From contig NZ_QYLP01000031.1 in NCBI RefSeq assembly GCF_003614925.1, forward strand, positions 142,278 to 206,277: a DNA stretch of 64,000 nucleotides. Direction: 5' to 3'. The translations under genes were made by a program, and so were the position numbers. The notes under the pieces are model-generated. The model saw nothing but the letters and a program-made list of their open reading frames with translations. It made no database searches and was not told the DNA's origin. Below, one piece after another: positions 16,926-25,587 of this stretch; position 1 is the first letter of the stretch, and every line of letters starts with the position of its first letter. The DNA is from Arthrobacter celericrescens (lineage in GTDB: Bacteria > Actinomycetota > Actinomycetes > Actinomycetales > Micrococcaceae).

Positions 16926-17647
16926 AAGTCGTCATTGTCGGTGCAGGCAGCGTGGGGTCCTCCATCGCCCGCGAACTGCTGGCCCACAAGCACGAAATCC
17001 TGCTTATCGACCTCAAGCCCGAGGTTATCGGCCGCAGCGGCCTGCGCGGGGCGCGCTGGCTCGTGGGCGACGCCTGCGAACTGAGCACCCTGCAGGAAGC
17101 GAAACTGGAGGAGGCCGACGTCGTGGTTTCCGCCAGCGGCGACGACAAGGTCAACCTAGTGGTCTCCCTGCTCGCAAAGACCGAGTTCGGCGTCGGCCGC
17201 ACCGTGGGCCGGGTGAACAACCCCAAGAACGACTGGATGTTCAACGATTCATGGGGCGTGGACGTTGCCGTGAACACCCCGCAGCTCATGACCGCGCTCG
17301 TGGAAGAGGCAGTGGAAATCGGCGACCTGGTGCGCCTGCTGACCCTGCAGACCGGGGTGTCCTCGCTGGTCGAGTTCACGGTGCCGCACGATTCGCACAT
17401 CATCGGCAGCACCGTGGGCGGCATCGACTGGCCGGATGATTCCACGCTGGTGGCGATCCTGCGCGACCACGCCCCCATCACCCCGAGCCGGGATGACGTG
17501 ATCGACGGCGGCGACGAGCTGTTCTTCGTCACCACCATCGCCGCGGAGGACGGGTTGCGGTCGCTCCTGTCGCCGTCGGCGGCCGGCGGCGAGCCGGCCG
17601 AAGAGGAGCTTCCGGAGCAGGCAGACGACGACGGCTTCGACGGCTAG
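16922..17647 (+). CDS. TrkA-type potassium transport regulatory protein, second copy
   Basis: This is a 241-residue RCK protein translated from GTG 16922, overlapping the first copy's stop. The Rossmann motif is KVVIVGAGSVGSSIAREL, with EILLIDLKPE ending strand two and VVVSASGDDKVNLVVSLLAK. The TrkA_C domain occupies about residues 140-220 (HDSHIIGSTVGGIDWPDDSTLVAI). An acidic tail (EPAEEELPEQADDDGFDG) follows. The two proteins resemble the CeoB/CeoC pair of mycobacteria and probably form a hetero-oligomeric ring. Its stop lies 17 bases from the end of the convergent DUF3159 gene. Confidence 0.9.
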   Translation: MKVVIVGAGSVGSSIARELLAHKHEILLIDLKPEVIGRSGLRGARWLVGDACELSTLQEAKLEEADVVVSASGDDKVNLVVSLLAKTEFGVGRTVGRVNNPKNDWMFNDSWGVDVAVNTPQLMTALVEEAVEIGDLVRLLTLQTGVSSLVEFTVPHDSHIIGSTVGGIDWPDDSTLVAILRDHAPITPSRDDVIDGGDELFFVTTIAAEDGLRSLLSPSAAGGEPAEEELPEQADDDGFDG

Positions 17648-17664
17648 GTTGCCGCCTGAATCGG

Positions 17665-18465
17665 CTACCGGGCCGGCCGGCTACCCGCGGGCCGGCTCAG
17701 CAGCCAGGCCACCCACAGGCCAAGGATGTACAGCGGCGCGCCCATGATCAGGCGCATCGTGGCCAGGGCGGCCAGGCCAGGCTCGCCTTGCAGGTAGAGC
17801 GGCACCTGGACCACCAGCCGGAGCACCAGCACGCCGATCACCACCCAGGTGGCGATGTTGTAGGCGCGCAGCCGTTCGGGGTCCTTGCGCCATTCCAGGC
17901 CTTCGCTCCGCACCAGCCCGAACAGCAGCCCGGCGATGGGCCATTTGAGCACGATCGAGAGCAGCATGCCGGCGATGTAGGCGGCGTTGGTGTAGAAGCC
18001 CAGGACGTAGAAGTCCTCTGCCTTGCCGGTGGTGTTGGCCAGCCAGGCGGAAATCGCGACGCCGGCGATTCCGGCCAGTGCCTGCGTCAGGGGACGCTTC
18101 TGCACCAGCCGGGTCACCGTGAAGAGCGCGGCGGCCGCGAGGGCGGCGACCAGCGAGACCGTGAGGTCGCGGGTGATGGTGAAGGCGACCAGGAAGACCA
18201 GGCCGGGGAGGATGCTTTCGGCGATGCCCTGGATGCCGCCGGCCGACTTGAGCAGGTCGATGTCGCCGTGCTTGTTTCGCTGCAGTCCGGCTTTCTCCGC
18301 GTAGCCTGCGGCCAGTGCGGCGATTCCCGGCTCGGCGTCCTTCCCCGGCTCGGCGTTCGGCGCGGCGTTCGGGCCGGCGGATTCCAGGCCGGTTGCGGGT
18401 TCCAGGCTCGTTGCGGGTTCGGGGGAACCGTTCTTGTCCGGTTCTGTGCCGTTGGCGGCGGTCAT
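17665..18465 (-). CDS. DUF3159 integral membrane protein
   Basis: This is a 266-residue protein. The first 70 residues are disordered with repeats of ATSLEPATGLE and PNAAPNAEPGKDAEPG character. They are followed by about six membrane segments, starting at SILPGLVFLVAFTITRDL and including VSLVAALAAAALFTV and WPIAGLLFGLV, the DUF3159 fold. The function is unknown. The start codon overlaps the stop of the OB-fold gene (ATGA). Genes for the same trio (DUF3159, OB-fold protein, DUF3710) sit beside dut and trkA in many actinobacteria, so the trio is probably co-expressed. Confidence 0.88.
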   Translation of the reverse strand: MTAANGTEPDKNGSPEPATSLEPATGLESAGPNAAPNAEPGKDAEPGIAALAAGYAEKAGLQRNKHGDIDLLKSAGGIQGIAESILPGLVFLVAFTITRDLTVSLVAALAAAALFTVTRLVQKRPLTQALAGIAGVAISAWLANTTGKAEDFYVLGFYTNAAYIAGMLLSIVLKWPIAGLLFGLVRSEGLEWRKDPERLRAYNIATWVVIGVLVLRLVVQVPLYLQGEPGLAALATMRLIMGAPLYILGLWVAWLLSRPAGSRPAR

Positions 18466-18806
18466 CAGCGCTCCTGCCGGGTGAGGATTTCGTAGCGGGG
18501 GTTGAACATGGTGGGCAGTCCGTCGCGTTCCGTGACCATGCCTTCGAAGTGGAGCTTGGCGCCCGGTTCCAGCCCCGGCACCTTGCGGCGGCCGAGCCAG
18601 ACCACCCGCAGGCGGGCCGGCGACGCGGCAACACCGCCGTGGATGATGTTTTCGACCACGATCGCCGTGAACTGGGCCTGTTCGCTGGCGGGCGGATATG
18701 TCACCGATTCAATGAATCCGGTGCAGCTGACGCGCCCGCGGCTCGGAAGGTCGCTGATCTCGTGCGGTTCGCCGGGGAGGCTGCCCCGGGCGTGTCCGTC
18801 AACCAA
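18465..18806 (-). CDS. OB-fold nucleic-acid-binding-type protein (113 aa)
   Basis: The reading frame has no ATG or GTG at a sensible position. The best start is TTG at 18806, eight bases inside the end of the DUF3710 gene, with GGAG about ten bases upstream, giving 113 residues. The core LPSRGRVSCTGFIESVTYPP, then TAIVVENIIHGG, RLRVVWLGRRKVPGLEPGAKLHFEG and the end PRYEIL follow the strand pattern of small OB-fold proteins related to RecG and RecJ wedge domains. It is coupled at both ends, overlapping DUF3710 upstream and DUF3159 downstream. Confidence 0.75.
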   Translation of the reverse strand: MVDGHARGSLPGEPHEISDLPSRGRVSCTGFIESVTYPPASEQAQFTAIVVENIIHGGVAASPARLRVVWLGRRKVPGLEPGAKLHFEGMVTERDGLPTMFNPRYEILTRQER

Positions 18807-19536
18807 TCTCGGTGATCTCCGGGCCGCGTTCGGGCCTGGCAAGCCCGGGAGCGGGAGCACCGTCCTGGCCGGCGACGGCGGCATCCTTGGGCAGGCGGAG
18901 CTGCAGCAATTCGCGCGGCGGCATGGGGTTCTCGCCGCGGACGACGACGACCCGCCGGAAGAGCTCTTCGAGCCCGGCAGCGGCGTCGCGCTCGAGCGCG
19001 GCAGGACCGCCGATGACGCCGCGGAGGAACCACCGAGGACCGTCCACGCCCATGAAGCGTGCGGCGCGGAAGCCCTGCAGGCCCTGCGCGGTTTCGCTGG
19101 GCAGCTTCGCGACGAGCTCGGGGCCGAAGGTTCCGGGAATTTCCTCGGTCTCCCCGCCCTGGCTGGCGACGGATTCGGCGATCTGTTCACGGATCTCGTC
19201 CCACAGGCCCTCGGAGCGCGGAGCGGCGAAAGCCTGCAGCTGCAGGCTGGAGCCTTCGAGGTCCATGGTCACGGCGACCACCCGCTGGCTTGCCTCTTCG
19301 ACTTCGAGCCGAAGCTGGAGACCTTCGACGGGCTGGATCAGCAGGGCGCCCAGATCGAGGTAGCCGTCCTGGCTGTCGATTTCGGACACGTCCCAGGGTC
19401 CCTTGGCCACCCGGAAGTCGCCCTTCGGCTTCGCCCCTTCCGCGGCGCCGCCGTCGGCGGGCAGGGCGTCCACCGTGTCCTGCTCTTCAGCCTCCGGCTG
19501 GACGGCTTTGGACTTCTTACCGCGCCCAAAAAACAT
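18799..19536 (-). CDS. DUF3710 protein
   Basis: This is a 245-residue soluble protein of the actinobacterial DUF3710 family. After a charged N-terminus (FFGRGKKSK) and a disordered acidic stretch to about residue 40, the conserved core starts at GPWDVSEIDSQDGYLDLGALLIQP. It includes SLQLQAFAAPRSEGLWDEIREQI and the highly conserved FMGVDGPRWFLRGVIGG. No catalytic motif is known. It lies between dut (120 bases upstream) and the OB-fold gene (8-base overlap), the usual arrangement. Confidence 0.92.
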   Translation of the reverse strand: MFFGRGKKSKAVQPEAEEQDTVDALPADGGAAEGAKPKGDFRVAKGPWDVSEIDSQDGYLDLGALLIQPVEGLQLRLEVEEASQRVVAVTMDLEGSSLQLQAFAAPRSEGLWDEIREQIAESVASQGGETEEIPGTFGPELVAKLPSETAQGLQGFRAARFMGVDGPRWFLRGVIGGPAALERDAAAGLEELFRRVVVVRGENPMPPRELLQLRLPKDAAVAGQDGAPAPGLARPERGPEITEIG

Positions 19537-19656
19537 GGGGTTCTCTCCTTAGTTGTGGTCTATCCCCCGGTAAACCGCCCGGATGGTCGCGGGATGTCCT
19601 GATCCGGATCACCCTGGGCTTGCCGGATGCGGCGGAATGGCGCCAGGCATGAGCTT

Positions 19657-20169
19657 TCAGGCTGTGGCGGCCGAGAAGCCGCCGGTGGAACCGAAGCCGC
19701 CTTCGCCGCGTACGGTTTCGGAAAGCTCGTCCACCTGGACGAAGCCGGCGTATTCGACGCGCTGGATCACCATCTGGGCGATCCTGTCGCCGCGCTTGAG
19801 TTCGATCGGGTGCACCAGGTCCGTGTTCAGCAGGGTCACGGCGATTTCGCCGCGGTATCCGGCGTCGACCGTTCCGGGGGCGTTGACGACGGTGAGGCCG
19901 TGCTTGGTGGCGAGGCCGGACCGCGGGTGGATCAGGGCGACATAGCCGTTCGGCAGGCCGATGGAGACGCCGGTCGGCACCAGTTTCCGTTCCCCGGGCG
20001 CCAGGGTGACGTTTTCGCGGGCCCGCAGGTCCGCCCCGGCGTCGCCCGGGTGGGCGTACGACGGTACTTCCAATCCGGCGTCGAGCATTTTCAGCTCGAC
20101 CCGGAGGGTGGGGGCGCCGTATTCGGCGGAGGCTTCTGCTGGGCTGATGACTGCGGACTCCTGGCTCAC
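19657..20169 (-). CDS. dut: dUTP diphosphatase
   Basis: Dut hydrolyses dUTP to dUMP and pyrophosphate, keeping uracil out of DNA and feeding dTMP synthesis. The 170-residue trimeric form is recognised by [12 protein letters not shown] (motif 1), [10 protein letters not shown] (2), [14 protein letters not shown] (3, catalytic Asp), [11 protein letters not shown] (4) and [11 protein letters not shown] (5, the P-loop-like tail). The start is GTG 20169. A -10-like TAGAAT lies eight bases upstream, so a leaderless transcript is possible; GAGG is the only candidate ribosome binding site. Confidence 0.96.
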   Translation of the reverse strand: MSQESAVISPAEASAEYGAPTLRVELKMLDAGLEVPSYAHPGDAGADLRARENVTLAPGERKLVPTGVSIGLPNGYVALIHPRSGLATKHGLTVVNAPGTVDAGYRGEIAVTLLNTDLVHPIELKRGDRIAQMVIQRVEYAGFVQVDELSETVRGEGGFGSTGGFSAATA

Positions 20170-20177
20170 AATGCCTC

Positions 20178-20183
20178 ATTCTA
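20178..20183 (-). promoter_or_regulatory. Putative -10 of dut
   Basis: TAGAAT on the minus strand ends eight bases before the GTG start of dut. If used, the transcript would have little or no leader. Confidence 0.4.
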
Positions 20184-20236
20184 GCGTCCGCGGCAGGCCT
20201 GCCGCGCCCGCGTCCGGCGGTATGTGGACGGAAGGA

Positions 20237-20242
20237 TAAGCT
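20237..20242 (+). promoter_or_regulatory. Putative -10 of the DUF3093 gene (leaderless)
   Basis: TAAGCT ends six bases before the ATG at 20249, leaving no room for a ribosome binding site. Confidence 0.45.
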
Positions 20243-20248
20243 GGAGCC

Positions 20249-20734
20249 ATGCCTGAAGCGACTCCGTCCTCCCCCGTGCCCGGCCGCTCCCAGAACGGAC
20301 CGGACGTCCTGTTCACGGAAAAGCTGTGGCCCTCGGTGTGGATCTGGCTGATCGTCCTTGGCCTGTCCGGTGCCGGCATCCTGGTCTTCGCCCCGATCAG
20401 CTTCCTGGCGGGAATCATCGCGGCCCTTGTGCTGGCCGCAATCATGGTGGTCCTGCTGCTGCTGTCCACACCGAGCATCGTGGTCCGCAGGGACACCCTG
20501 CAGGTGGGCCGGGCAAGCATCCCGCGCAGCCTGCTGGGCCAGGCAGAAGCTTTCCGCAAGGACGAGGCCACGGCTGAGCGCGGCACCCGGCTCAACGGCC
20601 TGGCCTTCCTGTGCATCCGCGGCTGGATCGATCCGGTGGTGCGGATTCCCGTCACCGACCCGCAGGACCGCACCCCCTACTGGCTCACCTCGACCCGCCG
20701 CCCGGAAGAACTGCTGAAGGCCCTGGCTGCCTGA
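20249..20734 (+). CDS. DUF3093 membrane protein
   Basis: This is a 161-residue protein with two adjacent membrane helices at about residues 33-52 (VWIWLIVLGLSGAGILVFAP) and 53-75, then a soluble beta-rich tail (PSIVVRRDTLQVGRASIP, PYWLTSTRRPEELLKAL) characteristic of DUF3093. The function is unknown. It is divergent from dut by 79 bases, as in other actinobacteria. TAAGCT lies six bases before the ATG with no ribosome binding site, so it is probably leaderless. Confidence 0.9.
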   Translation: MPEATPSSPVPGRSQNGPDVLFTEKLWPSVWIWLIVLGLSGAGILVFAPISFLAGIIAALVLAAIMVVLLLLSTPSIVVRRDTLQVGRASIPRSLLGQAEAFRKDEATAERGTRLNGLAFLCIRGWIDPVVRIPVTDPQDRTPYWLTSTRRPEELLKALAA

Positions 20735-20760
20735 TCCGGGCTTCTTGATCCGGGCGTCCG

Positions 20761-21063
20761 TCAGCCTTCGCACTCCATGCAGTACAGCTTTCCGTCCCTT
20801 TCCCGGGCAATCTGGGAACGGTGCTTCACGAGGAAACAATTGGCGCAGGTGAACTCGTCGGCCTGGGCGGGGAGGACCTGGACCTGCAGTTCCTCGTTCG
20901 ACAGATCGGCGCCGGGTAGTTCGAAAGCGTCAGCCAGATCGCTTTCGTCAAGGTCGACCGCCGCGGACGATGATTTCTCCGTCCGACGGGTCTTGAGCTC
21001 TTCGATGGAGTCCTCGCCCGCTTCGTCGTCGACCTTCCGAGGGGCATCGTAGTCCGTTGCCAT
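20761..21063 (-). CDS. DUF4193 small zinc-ribbon-like protein
   Basis: This is a 100-residue acidic protein of the actinobacteria-specific DUF4193 family. It starts at ATG 21063 with AAGGGA upstream; an in-frame extension further upstream lacks support. The first 75 residues are acidic and probably disordered (EAGEDSIEELKTRR, DLDESDLADAFELPG). The C-terminal part has two Cys pairs, FTCANCFLVKHRS and YCMECEG, that could bind zinc. The function is unknown. It is divergent from sepH, the usual arrangement. Confidence 0.92.
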   Translation of the reverse strand: MATDYDAPRKVDDEAGEDSIEELKTRRTEKSSSAAVDLDESDLADAFELPGADLSNEELQVQVLPAQADEFTCANCFLVKHRSQIARERDGKLYCMECEG

Positions 21064-21270
21064 GGTCCCTTCTTTGCTGCCTAGCGCATCCGGCCAGGGG
21101 TTGCTCCCCTGGCCTAGATATGTAACGCAGCGGCGGGTGCTTTTGTGCCCGCTCTCCCGCCGGGGCCCGGAATTCTCGGAAAATCGCGGCACGCCCTTTG
21201 TCCTAGTAGGAATTGCCCCGTGCTGGTGGCAGAGTTTCGACTGTCGGAAAAGGCCATGGTGGAGGATTTG

Positions 21271-22758
21271 ATGCGGGAACTACGGCTTGTTGGCGTCCAC
21301 GACGACGGCGGACATCTCCTGCTGAGCGGAAGCGGCGGCGAGACGTTCCGGCTGCCCATCGACGAGGCCCTGCGCGCAGCCGCCAGCCGCACCCCCGCCC
21401 AGGTGGCCGCCCGCGCGTCCATCGCCCCCGTCGCCATGTCTCCGCGCGACATCCAGGCCCGCATCCGCTCCGGGGCGAGCGCCGCCGAGATCGCCGAACT
21501 CTCCGGGCTTCCCCTCGCCAACGTCCAGCGCTACGAGGGCCCGGTGCTGGCCGAACGCGAATACATCGCCCAGCAGGCCCGCAAGGTGGAAGTCGCCTCC
21601 CCCTCCCCCGGCCACGATCCCTACCGTGCCGCGTTCGGCGACGCCCCGGCGAGCCTGGACGACATGGTGTCGCACCGCCTCTCCGCCCACGGCATCGACC
21701 CGTCGACTGTTGAATGGGATTCCTGGCGCCGCACCGACGGGACCTGGACGGTGGTGGCCCGTTTCGAGCCCAACCCCGGCGCGCCCGCAAGCATCGGCGA
21801 GGAACCCCCGGCGATGTGGACCTTCACCCCGGGCCGCAAAACCCTGCAGAACGCCAACCGCTGGGCGCAGCAGCTCAGCGAACTTGAGCCGCTGGACGGC
21901 CCCGTTCCCGCCCGCCGGCTGTCCGCCGTCGCGGACCGGCCCTTCGACTTCGAGGCGGACTCCGACGACGGCGCCGGCTCGTCCGGCCCGGATGCCGACG
22001 GACTGCTGGACATGCTGCGCCTGCGCCGCGGCCAGCGCCTGGGCATCGACGAGGACGGCGACGACGCCCTGGCGCTGCTGCTGAGCGGCGGCGTCCCAGC
22101 CGCACACCCTCGTGCCGAAGAACAGGACACCGCCAATGCTGAGGACGCGTCATCCGGCGAGGAAGACGCCGGCCGCCCCGTGGCCCGGCTGAGCCTTGCC
22201 TCCCTGAGGCCGGCGTCCCTGAAGCCGGCCCATCCGGAGCGCTCAACGGACGACCAGGACGACGAAGCCCAGGACGCCGAGCTGCGCGACCCCATGCCCC
22301 CGCACGGTCCCCTCCACCTGCACGACGGCGTCAGCACCGATACCCGCGAGATCACCGTGGTCCCGGCCCAGTTGCGGGCGCTCGGGAACACGCCGAACGG
22401 AGCCAAGGACGACGACGATGCAGCCGGTGCTCCCGGCGTCGCCGGGGCGTCCGCCGGGCCGGCCGAGGAGCTTGCTGAGGAGGAGCGGAGCGAAAGCAGG
22501 CACCGCGCCGGACTCGATGAACTGCTGGGCGGCGCCTCCCGGCGGCAGAGCGAGGAACCCCGGCGCCGCCGGACGCCGTTGAGCCCGTGGAACCGCCAGG
22601 CCTCCCCGGACGCCGGCGGCAGCAAGCCTGACAGCCCTGGTCCGGCTGTGCGGGACGAGGAAAAAGACTCCCAGCCCGCGGAGCGCCAGCACAGCCGGCC
22701 GAAGCGTTCGAGCGTGCCGAGCTGGGATGACATCGTCTTCGGCACCCGCGGCGACTAG
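21271..22758 (+). CDS. sepH: SepH cell-division protein (DUF3071)
   Basis: SepH is an actinobacterial cell-division protein that binds FtsZ and promotes its assembly. The 495-residue protein starts at ATG 21271, chosen because GGAGG lies six bases upstream and the family begins MRELRLVGVHDDG; an ATG at 21256 is in frame but poorer. The N-terminal DUF3071 domain (residues 1-170) contains a helix-turn-helix (SPRDIQARIRSGASAAEIAELSGLPLANVQRYEGPVLAEREY, about residues 60-100) and a WSFRR-type segment at FTPGRKTLQNANRWAQQLS. The rest is a long disordered acidic and arginine-rich tail, ending SVPSWDDIVFGTR, the conserved C-terminal motif. Confidence 0.93.
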   Translation: MRELRLVGVHDDGGHLLLSGSGGETFRLPIDEALRAAASRTPAQVAARASIAPVAMSPRDIQARIRSGASAAEIAELSGLPLANVQRYEGPVLAEREYIAQQARKVEVASPSPGHDPYRAAFGDAPASLDDMVSHRLSAHGIDPSTVEWDSWRRTDGTWTVVARFEPNPGAPASIGEEPPAMWTFTPGRKTLQNANRWAQQLSELEPLDGPVPARRLSAVADRPFDFEADSDDGAGSSGPDADGLLDMLRLRRGQRLGIDEDGDDALALLLSGGVPAAHPRAEEQDTANAEDASSGEEDAGRPVARLSLASLRPASLKPAHPERSTDDQDDEAQDAELRDPMPPHGPLHLHDGVSTDTREITVVPAQLRALGNTPNGAKDDDDAAGAPGVAGASAGPAEELAEEERSESRHRAGLDELLGGASRRQSEEPRRRRTPLSPWNRQASPDAGGSKPDSPGPAVRDEEKDSQPAERQHSRPKRSSVPSWDDIVFGTRGD

Positions 22759-22793
22759 CGTCCCGGCTCCCTGCCCCTGGTGTCCCTGCGCCC

Positions 22794-23522
22794 CTACTGA
22801 CCCTGCCCGCTGGAGCCCTGCCAGAGGCACGCGTCCAGCTCGAACGGCAACGATTCCTCACGTCCGGCCATGAGGTCCGCTGCGTGCGCGGTGACCCGGC
22901 GCATGTAATGGCGGCGGCACAGGGTTTCATAGCCCACGGCCGGGCCGGCACTTCCGTCCGGGGCCCCGACCCCATCCGGGCCGCCGCCGTCGGTGGCGAC
23001 GTCGCCCACCACCACCTGCTCGCCGGTGACCACCATCATGCCGTCCACTGTCCGGGCGTTGTGCGTCGCCCGCCGGCCGCACCAGCACAGTGCCTGGACC
23101 TGCAGGACCTCGATCCTGTCCGCCAGTTCCACGAGGCGCTGCGAACCGGGAAACAGCCGCGCACGGAAGTCCGTGGTGATGCCGAAGGCGAACACGTCCA
23201 CGTCCATTTCGTCCACCAGGCGGGCCAGCTGCTCCACCTGCCCGGGCGAGTAGAACTGCGCTTCGTCGCAGATCAGGTAGTCGACGCGCAGCCCGCCGGT
23301 CCGGCGTCGTGCGGTTTCTTCCCAGAAGTCGGTGCCGTCGGTGACTTCGACGGCGTCGCTGCGCAGGCCGAGGCGGCTCGAGATAACGGATTCCCCGGCG
23401 CGGTCGTTGCGGCTGAAGCGGATGCCGCCGCGGCCGCGGGCCCGGTGGTTGTGGTCCATCTGCAGGGCGAGGGTGGACTTGCCGCAGTCCATGGTCCCGG
23501 AAAAGAAGACCAGTTCAGCCAC
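22794..23522 (-). CDS. tdk: Thymidine kinase
   Basis: This class II thymidine kinase phosphorylates thymidine with ATP for salvage. The P-loop is SGTMDCGKSTLAL (about residues 8-20). The catalytic Glu is in CDEAQFYSPGQVEQLA, and the lasso-loop zinc ligands are in ALCWCGRRATHNARTVD and YETLCRRHYMRR. The 242-residue length is slightly above the family norm because of a Gly/Asp-rich insertion (ATDGGGPDGVGAPDGSAGP). The start overlaps the end of the upstream hydrolase gene by eight bases. Confidence 0.94.
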   Translation of the reverse strand: MAELVFFSGTMDCGKSTLALQMDHNHRARGRGGIRFSRNDRAGESVISSRLGLRSDAVEVTDGTDFWEETARRRTGGLRVDYLICDEAQFYSPGQVEQLARLVDEMDVDVFAFGITTDFRARLFPGSQRLVELADRIEVLQVQALCWCGRRATHNARTVDGMMVVTGEQVVVGDVATDGGGPDGVGAPDGSAGPAVGYETLCRRHYMRRVTAHAADLMAGREESLPFELDACLWQGSSGQGQ

Positions 23523-24768
23523 GCCGGCGCTTCGATCCGGCTGCCTGGAAGCAGAGCAGCGGCACTTCGCGTTCGGGTTTGGTCAGGGAACCGTGCTGGC
23601 CCACGACTTCCAAGGCCTGCGGGCGGACCCTGCGGGTGTCGTAGAGGGCCAGGGTGTCGCGGGCGGCGATCATCACATCGCCGATCCGCGGCGCTACCTC
23701 GGGGCGGAGGCTGCCGAACAGCCCGGCGGCGAGTCCCTGCTCGCGCGTGAACGCCCAGATGCGTTCGCCGAAGCGGCGGCGCCAGGCATCGAGGAGCGCG
23801 TCCCGGGCTGCCTCGCCGGCGTCGGGTTCGAGGTAGAGGTGCACCATGCGCGGCTCGCCGGCCGTGTGCCGCACCCCGGCCACCAGCGCGGGTTCGGCCG
23901 AGTAGTCGAGGCGCTGGGATTCGGGCACGTCCACCATGCCGTGGTCGCCGGTGAGGAGGATGGTGGTTCCGGCAGGCAGGGTGGCCGCCAGCCGTTTGAC
24001 GGTGGAGTCGAGTTCCTCGAGCTGGTGTTCCCAGCGTTCGGAGGCGCAGCCGTAGCGGTGGCCGGCCTTGTCGAGCTCGTTGACGTAGAAGTACATCAGG
24101 GAACGGGTTCCTGTGGCCATCGCCTCCGCCGCGAGCGCGGTGCGGGCGTGCAACGAGGTGCCGCCGACGAAGCGGCTGCCCCGCAGGGCCGCACGGGTCA
24201 TGGGCGACTGCCCGAACTGCGGAAGGCTGACGGTGACCACGTCCAGCTCTTCGGCGGCCCGTTCGAACACCGACGGGAACGGCTGCCATTGCAGCGGATC
24301 CACCTTGGCGTCCCAGTTGCCCAGCAGGTTCACCACCTTGTCCTGCGCGGGGTCCAGGACGTCGTAGCCCACCATGCCGTGCTCGCCCGGGGTGCGCCCG
24401 GTGCCGAGGCTGGCCAGGGAGGAGGCCGTGGTGGACGGGAAGGCGGCATCGAGCCACACCGGGACGCGGCCCTGGCCCGCGGCGGCCGCGGAGCGCAGGA
24501 ACGGGGTGTGGGCGGCCTTCTTCTTCAGCAGGTTGCGGCCCAGTCCGTCGGCGAGGACCACGCAGACGCGCTGCGCCGGGGGCAGGTGCAGGGTGTTCTC
24601 GAAGCCGGGCAGGCCCAGGCTCGCGGCGGCGCTGGTGAAGACCTCCGCGATGGACTGCCTGCCGTACAGGGGCGCCGCCGGGAGGTCGTCCGGGGAAAGG
24701 GTCTGCTCCATGGAAGCGAGGGGCACCGCGGAATGTCCGGACCCTGCCGGCTGCTCTGCGAATTCCAT
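23515..24768 (-). CDS. Alkaline phosphatase-fold hydrolase (nucleotide pyrophosphatase/phosphodiesterase type)
   Basis: This is a 417-residue metal-dependent hydrolase. VCVVLADGLGRNLL carries the first metal-binding Asp and AAFPSTTASSLASLGTG the nucleophilic Thr. YFYVNELDKAGHRYG and LLTGDHGMVDVPESQ carry the remaining Asp/His metal ligands of the type I phosphodiesterase fold. There is no signal peptide; the first 40 residues are low complexity, so a later Met (SMEQTLSPDDLP) could be the start. The substrate is unknown. It sits between the DUF5998 gene and tdk, coupled to both. Confidence 0.85.
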   Translation of the reverse strand: MEFAEQPAGSGHSAVPLASMEQTLSPDDLPAAPLYGRQSIAEVFTSAAASLGLPGFENTLHLPPAQRVCVVLADGLGRNLLKKKAAHTPFLRSAAAAGQGRVPVWLDAAFPSTTASSLASLGTGRTPGEHGMVGYDVLDPAQDKVVNLLGNWDAKVDPLQWQPFPSVFERAAEELDVVTVSLPQFGQSPMTRAALRGSRFVGGTSLHARTALAAEAMATGTRSLMYFYVNELDKAGHRYGCASERWEHQLEELDSTVKRLAATLPAGTTILLTGDHGMVDVPESQRLDYSAEPALVAGVRHTAGEPRMVHLYLEPDAGEAARDALLDAWRRRFGERIWAFTREQGLAAGLFGSLRPEVAPRIGDVMIAARDTLALYDTRRVRPQALEVVGQHGSLTKPEREVPLLCFQAAGSKRRRG

Positions 24769-24770
24769 GC

Positions 24771-25496
24771 TCAGCGCTGGTGTCCGCGGCTCAGGCGGTT
24801 GCCGAACACGCCCGACCGGGTCCGGGGCGCCGGGATGGATGCGTGGGCGATCGGTGCGGGGGCTCCGGTGTTGACGGCGCGCAACGCCCGGGCGAACACC
24901 TTGGCGTCATGCACGGCGCGGGGGCCGTCGGCTTCGGAGCTGATCCGCAGGACGATGTCCTCCTGGCTGATGGTGCCGGTGTAGCCGTGGTCTGCTTCGC
25001 AGTTCGGGTCCCCGCAGCTGGCCGGGCCGACGTCGAGCCGCTGCCCGCCGGACCAGGCGATGGACAGGGTGAGCTCGCGCACGGGATCGCTGGGCTTGTA
25101 GTTCTGGGGCTGCGCGTACATGTAGCTCAGCACCACCGAGCGGATCTGCGCCACGGGGACGGACTCGGTGGAGATCTGGGCGACGATCTGTTCACCGGCG
25201 TCGTCGAGCTGCTGGTCGTCCACGTGGGTGATGACCAGCATGTCCTCGGTGAGGACCAGCACGGTGATGTGCCGGCGGACCTCGGCCCGGTCGAAGTGGG
25301 TCTCCAGGTGGACGAGGTGGGCCAGGCAGTCGCGGCCGTCCAAGGCGTCGTCCACGACGTCGGCCACCAGCACCGGGTAGAAACCGGCCCGCTGCAGGGC
25401 CTGTTCCAGGCTTTGCCCCTGCGTGCTGTGGTCATGCGCCGCATGGTGCCCGGCTGCTGCCGGGCCGGAAGGGGACATCGGGGACTTCGGGCTCAT
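24771..25496 (-). CDS. DUF5998 protein
   Basis: This is a 241-residue soluble protein matching the actinobacterial DUF5998 family. The core begins LEQALQRAGFYPVLVADVVDDALDG, continues LVHLETHFDRAEVRRHITVLVLTEDMLVITHVDD and ends with a Pro/Arg-rich tail. CGDPNCEADHGYTG contains two Cys and a His close together. The function is unknown. The gene ends two bases before the start of the hydrolase gene, so the two are translationally coupled. Confidence 0.82.
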   Translation of the reverse strand: MSPKSPMSPSGPAAAGHHAAHDHSTQGQSLEQALQRAGFYPVLVADVVDDALDGRDCLAHLVHLETHFDRAEVRRHITVLVLTEDMLVITHVDDQQLDDAGEQIVAQISTESVPVAQIRSVVLSYMYAQPQNYKPSDPVRELTLSIAWSGGQRLDVGPASCGDPNCEADHGYTGTISQEDIVLRISSEADGPRAVHDAKVFARALRAVNTGAPAPIAHASIPAPRTRSGVFGNRLSRGHQR

Positions 25497-25587
25497 TACC
25501 CCATTTTCACAGATCCCCCGGGGGACTTCCTAACTGCCCGGCCGCCGTCGCCGGGTCCGGGGCCGGGCCCCGGACCCGCGTCGAGGC

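Noticed and set aside
18465..19190. A longer 241-codon version of the OB-fold gene
   Set aside because: The extra 128 residues lie inside the DUF3710 gene in another frame and look like antisense-type composition (Ser/Arg/Pro-rich).
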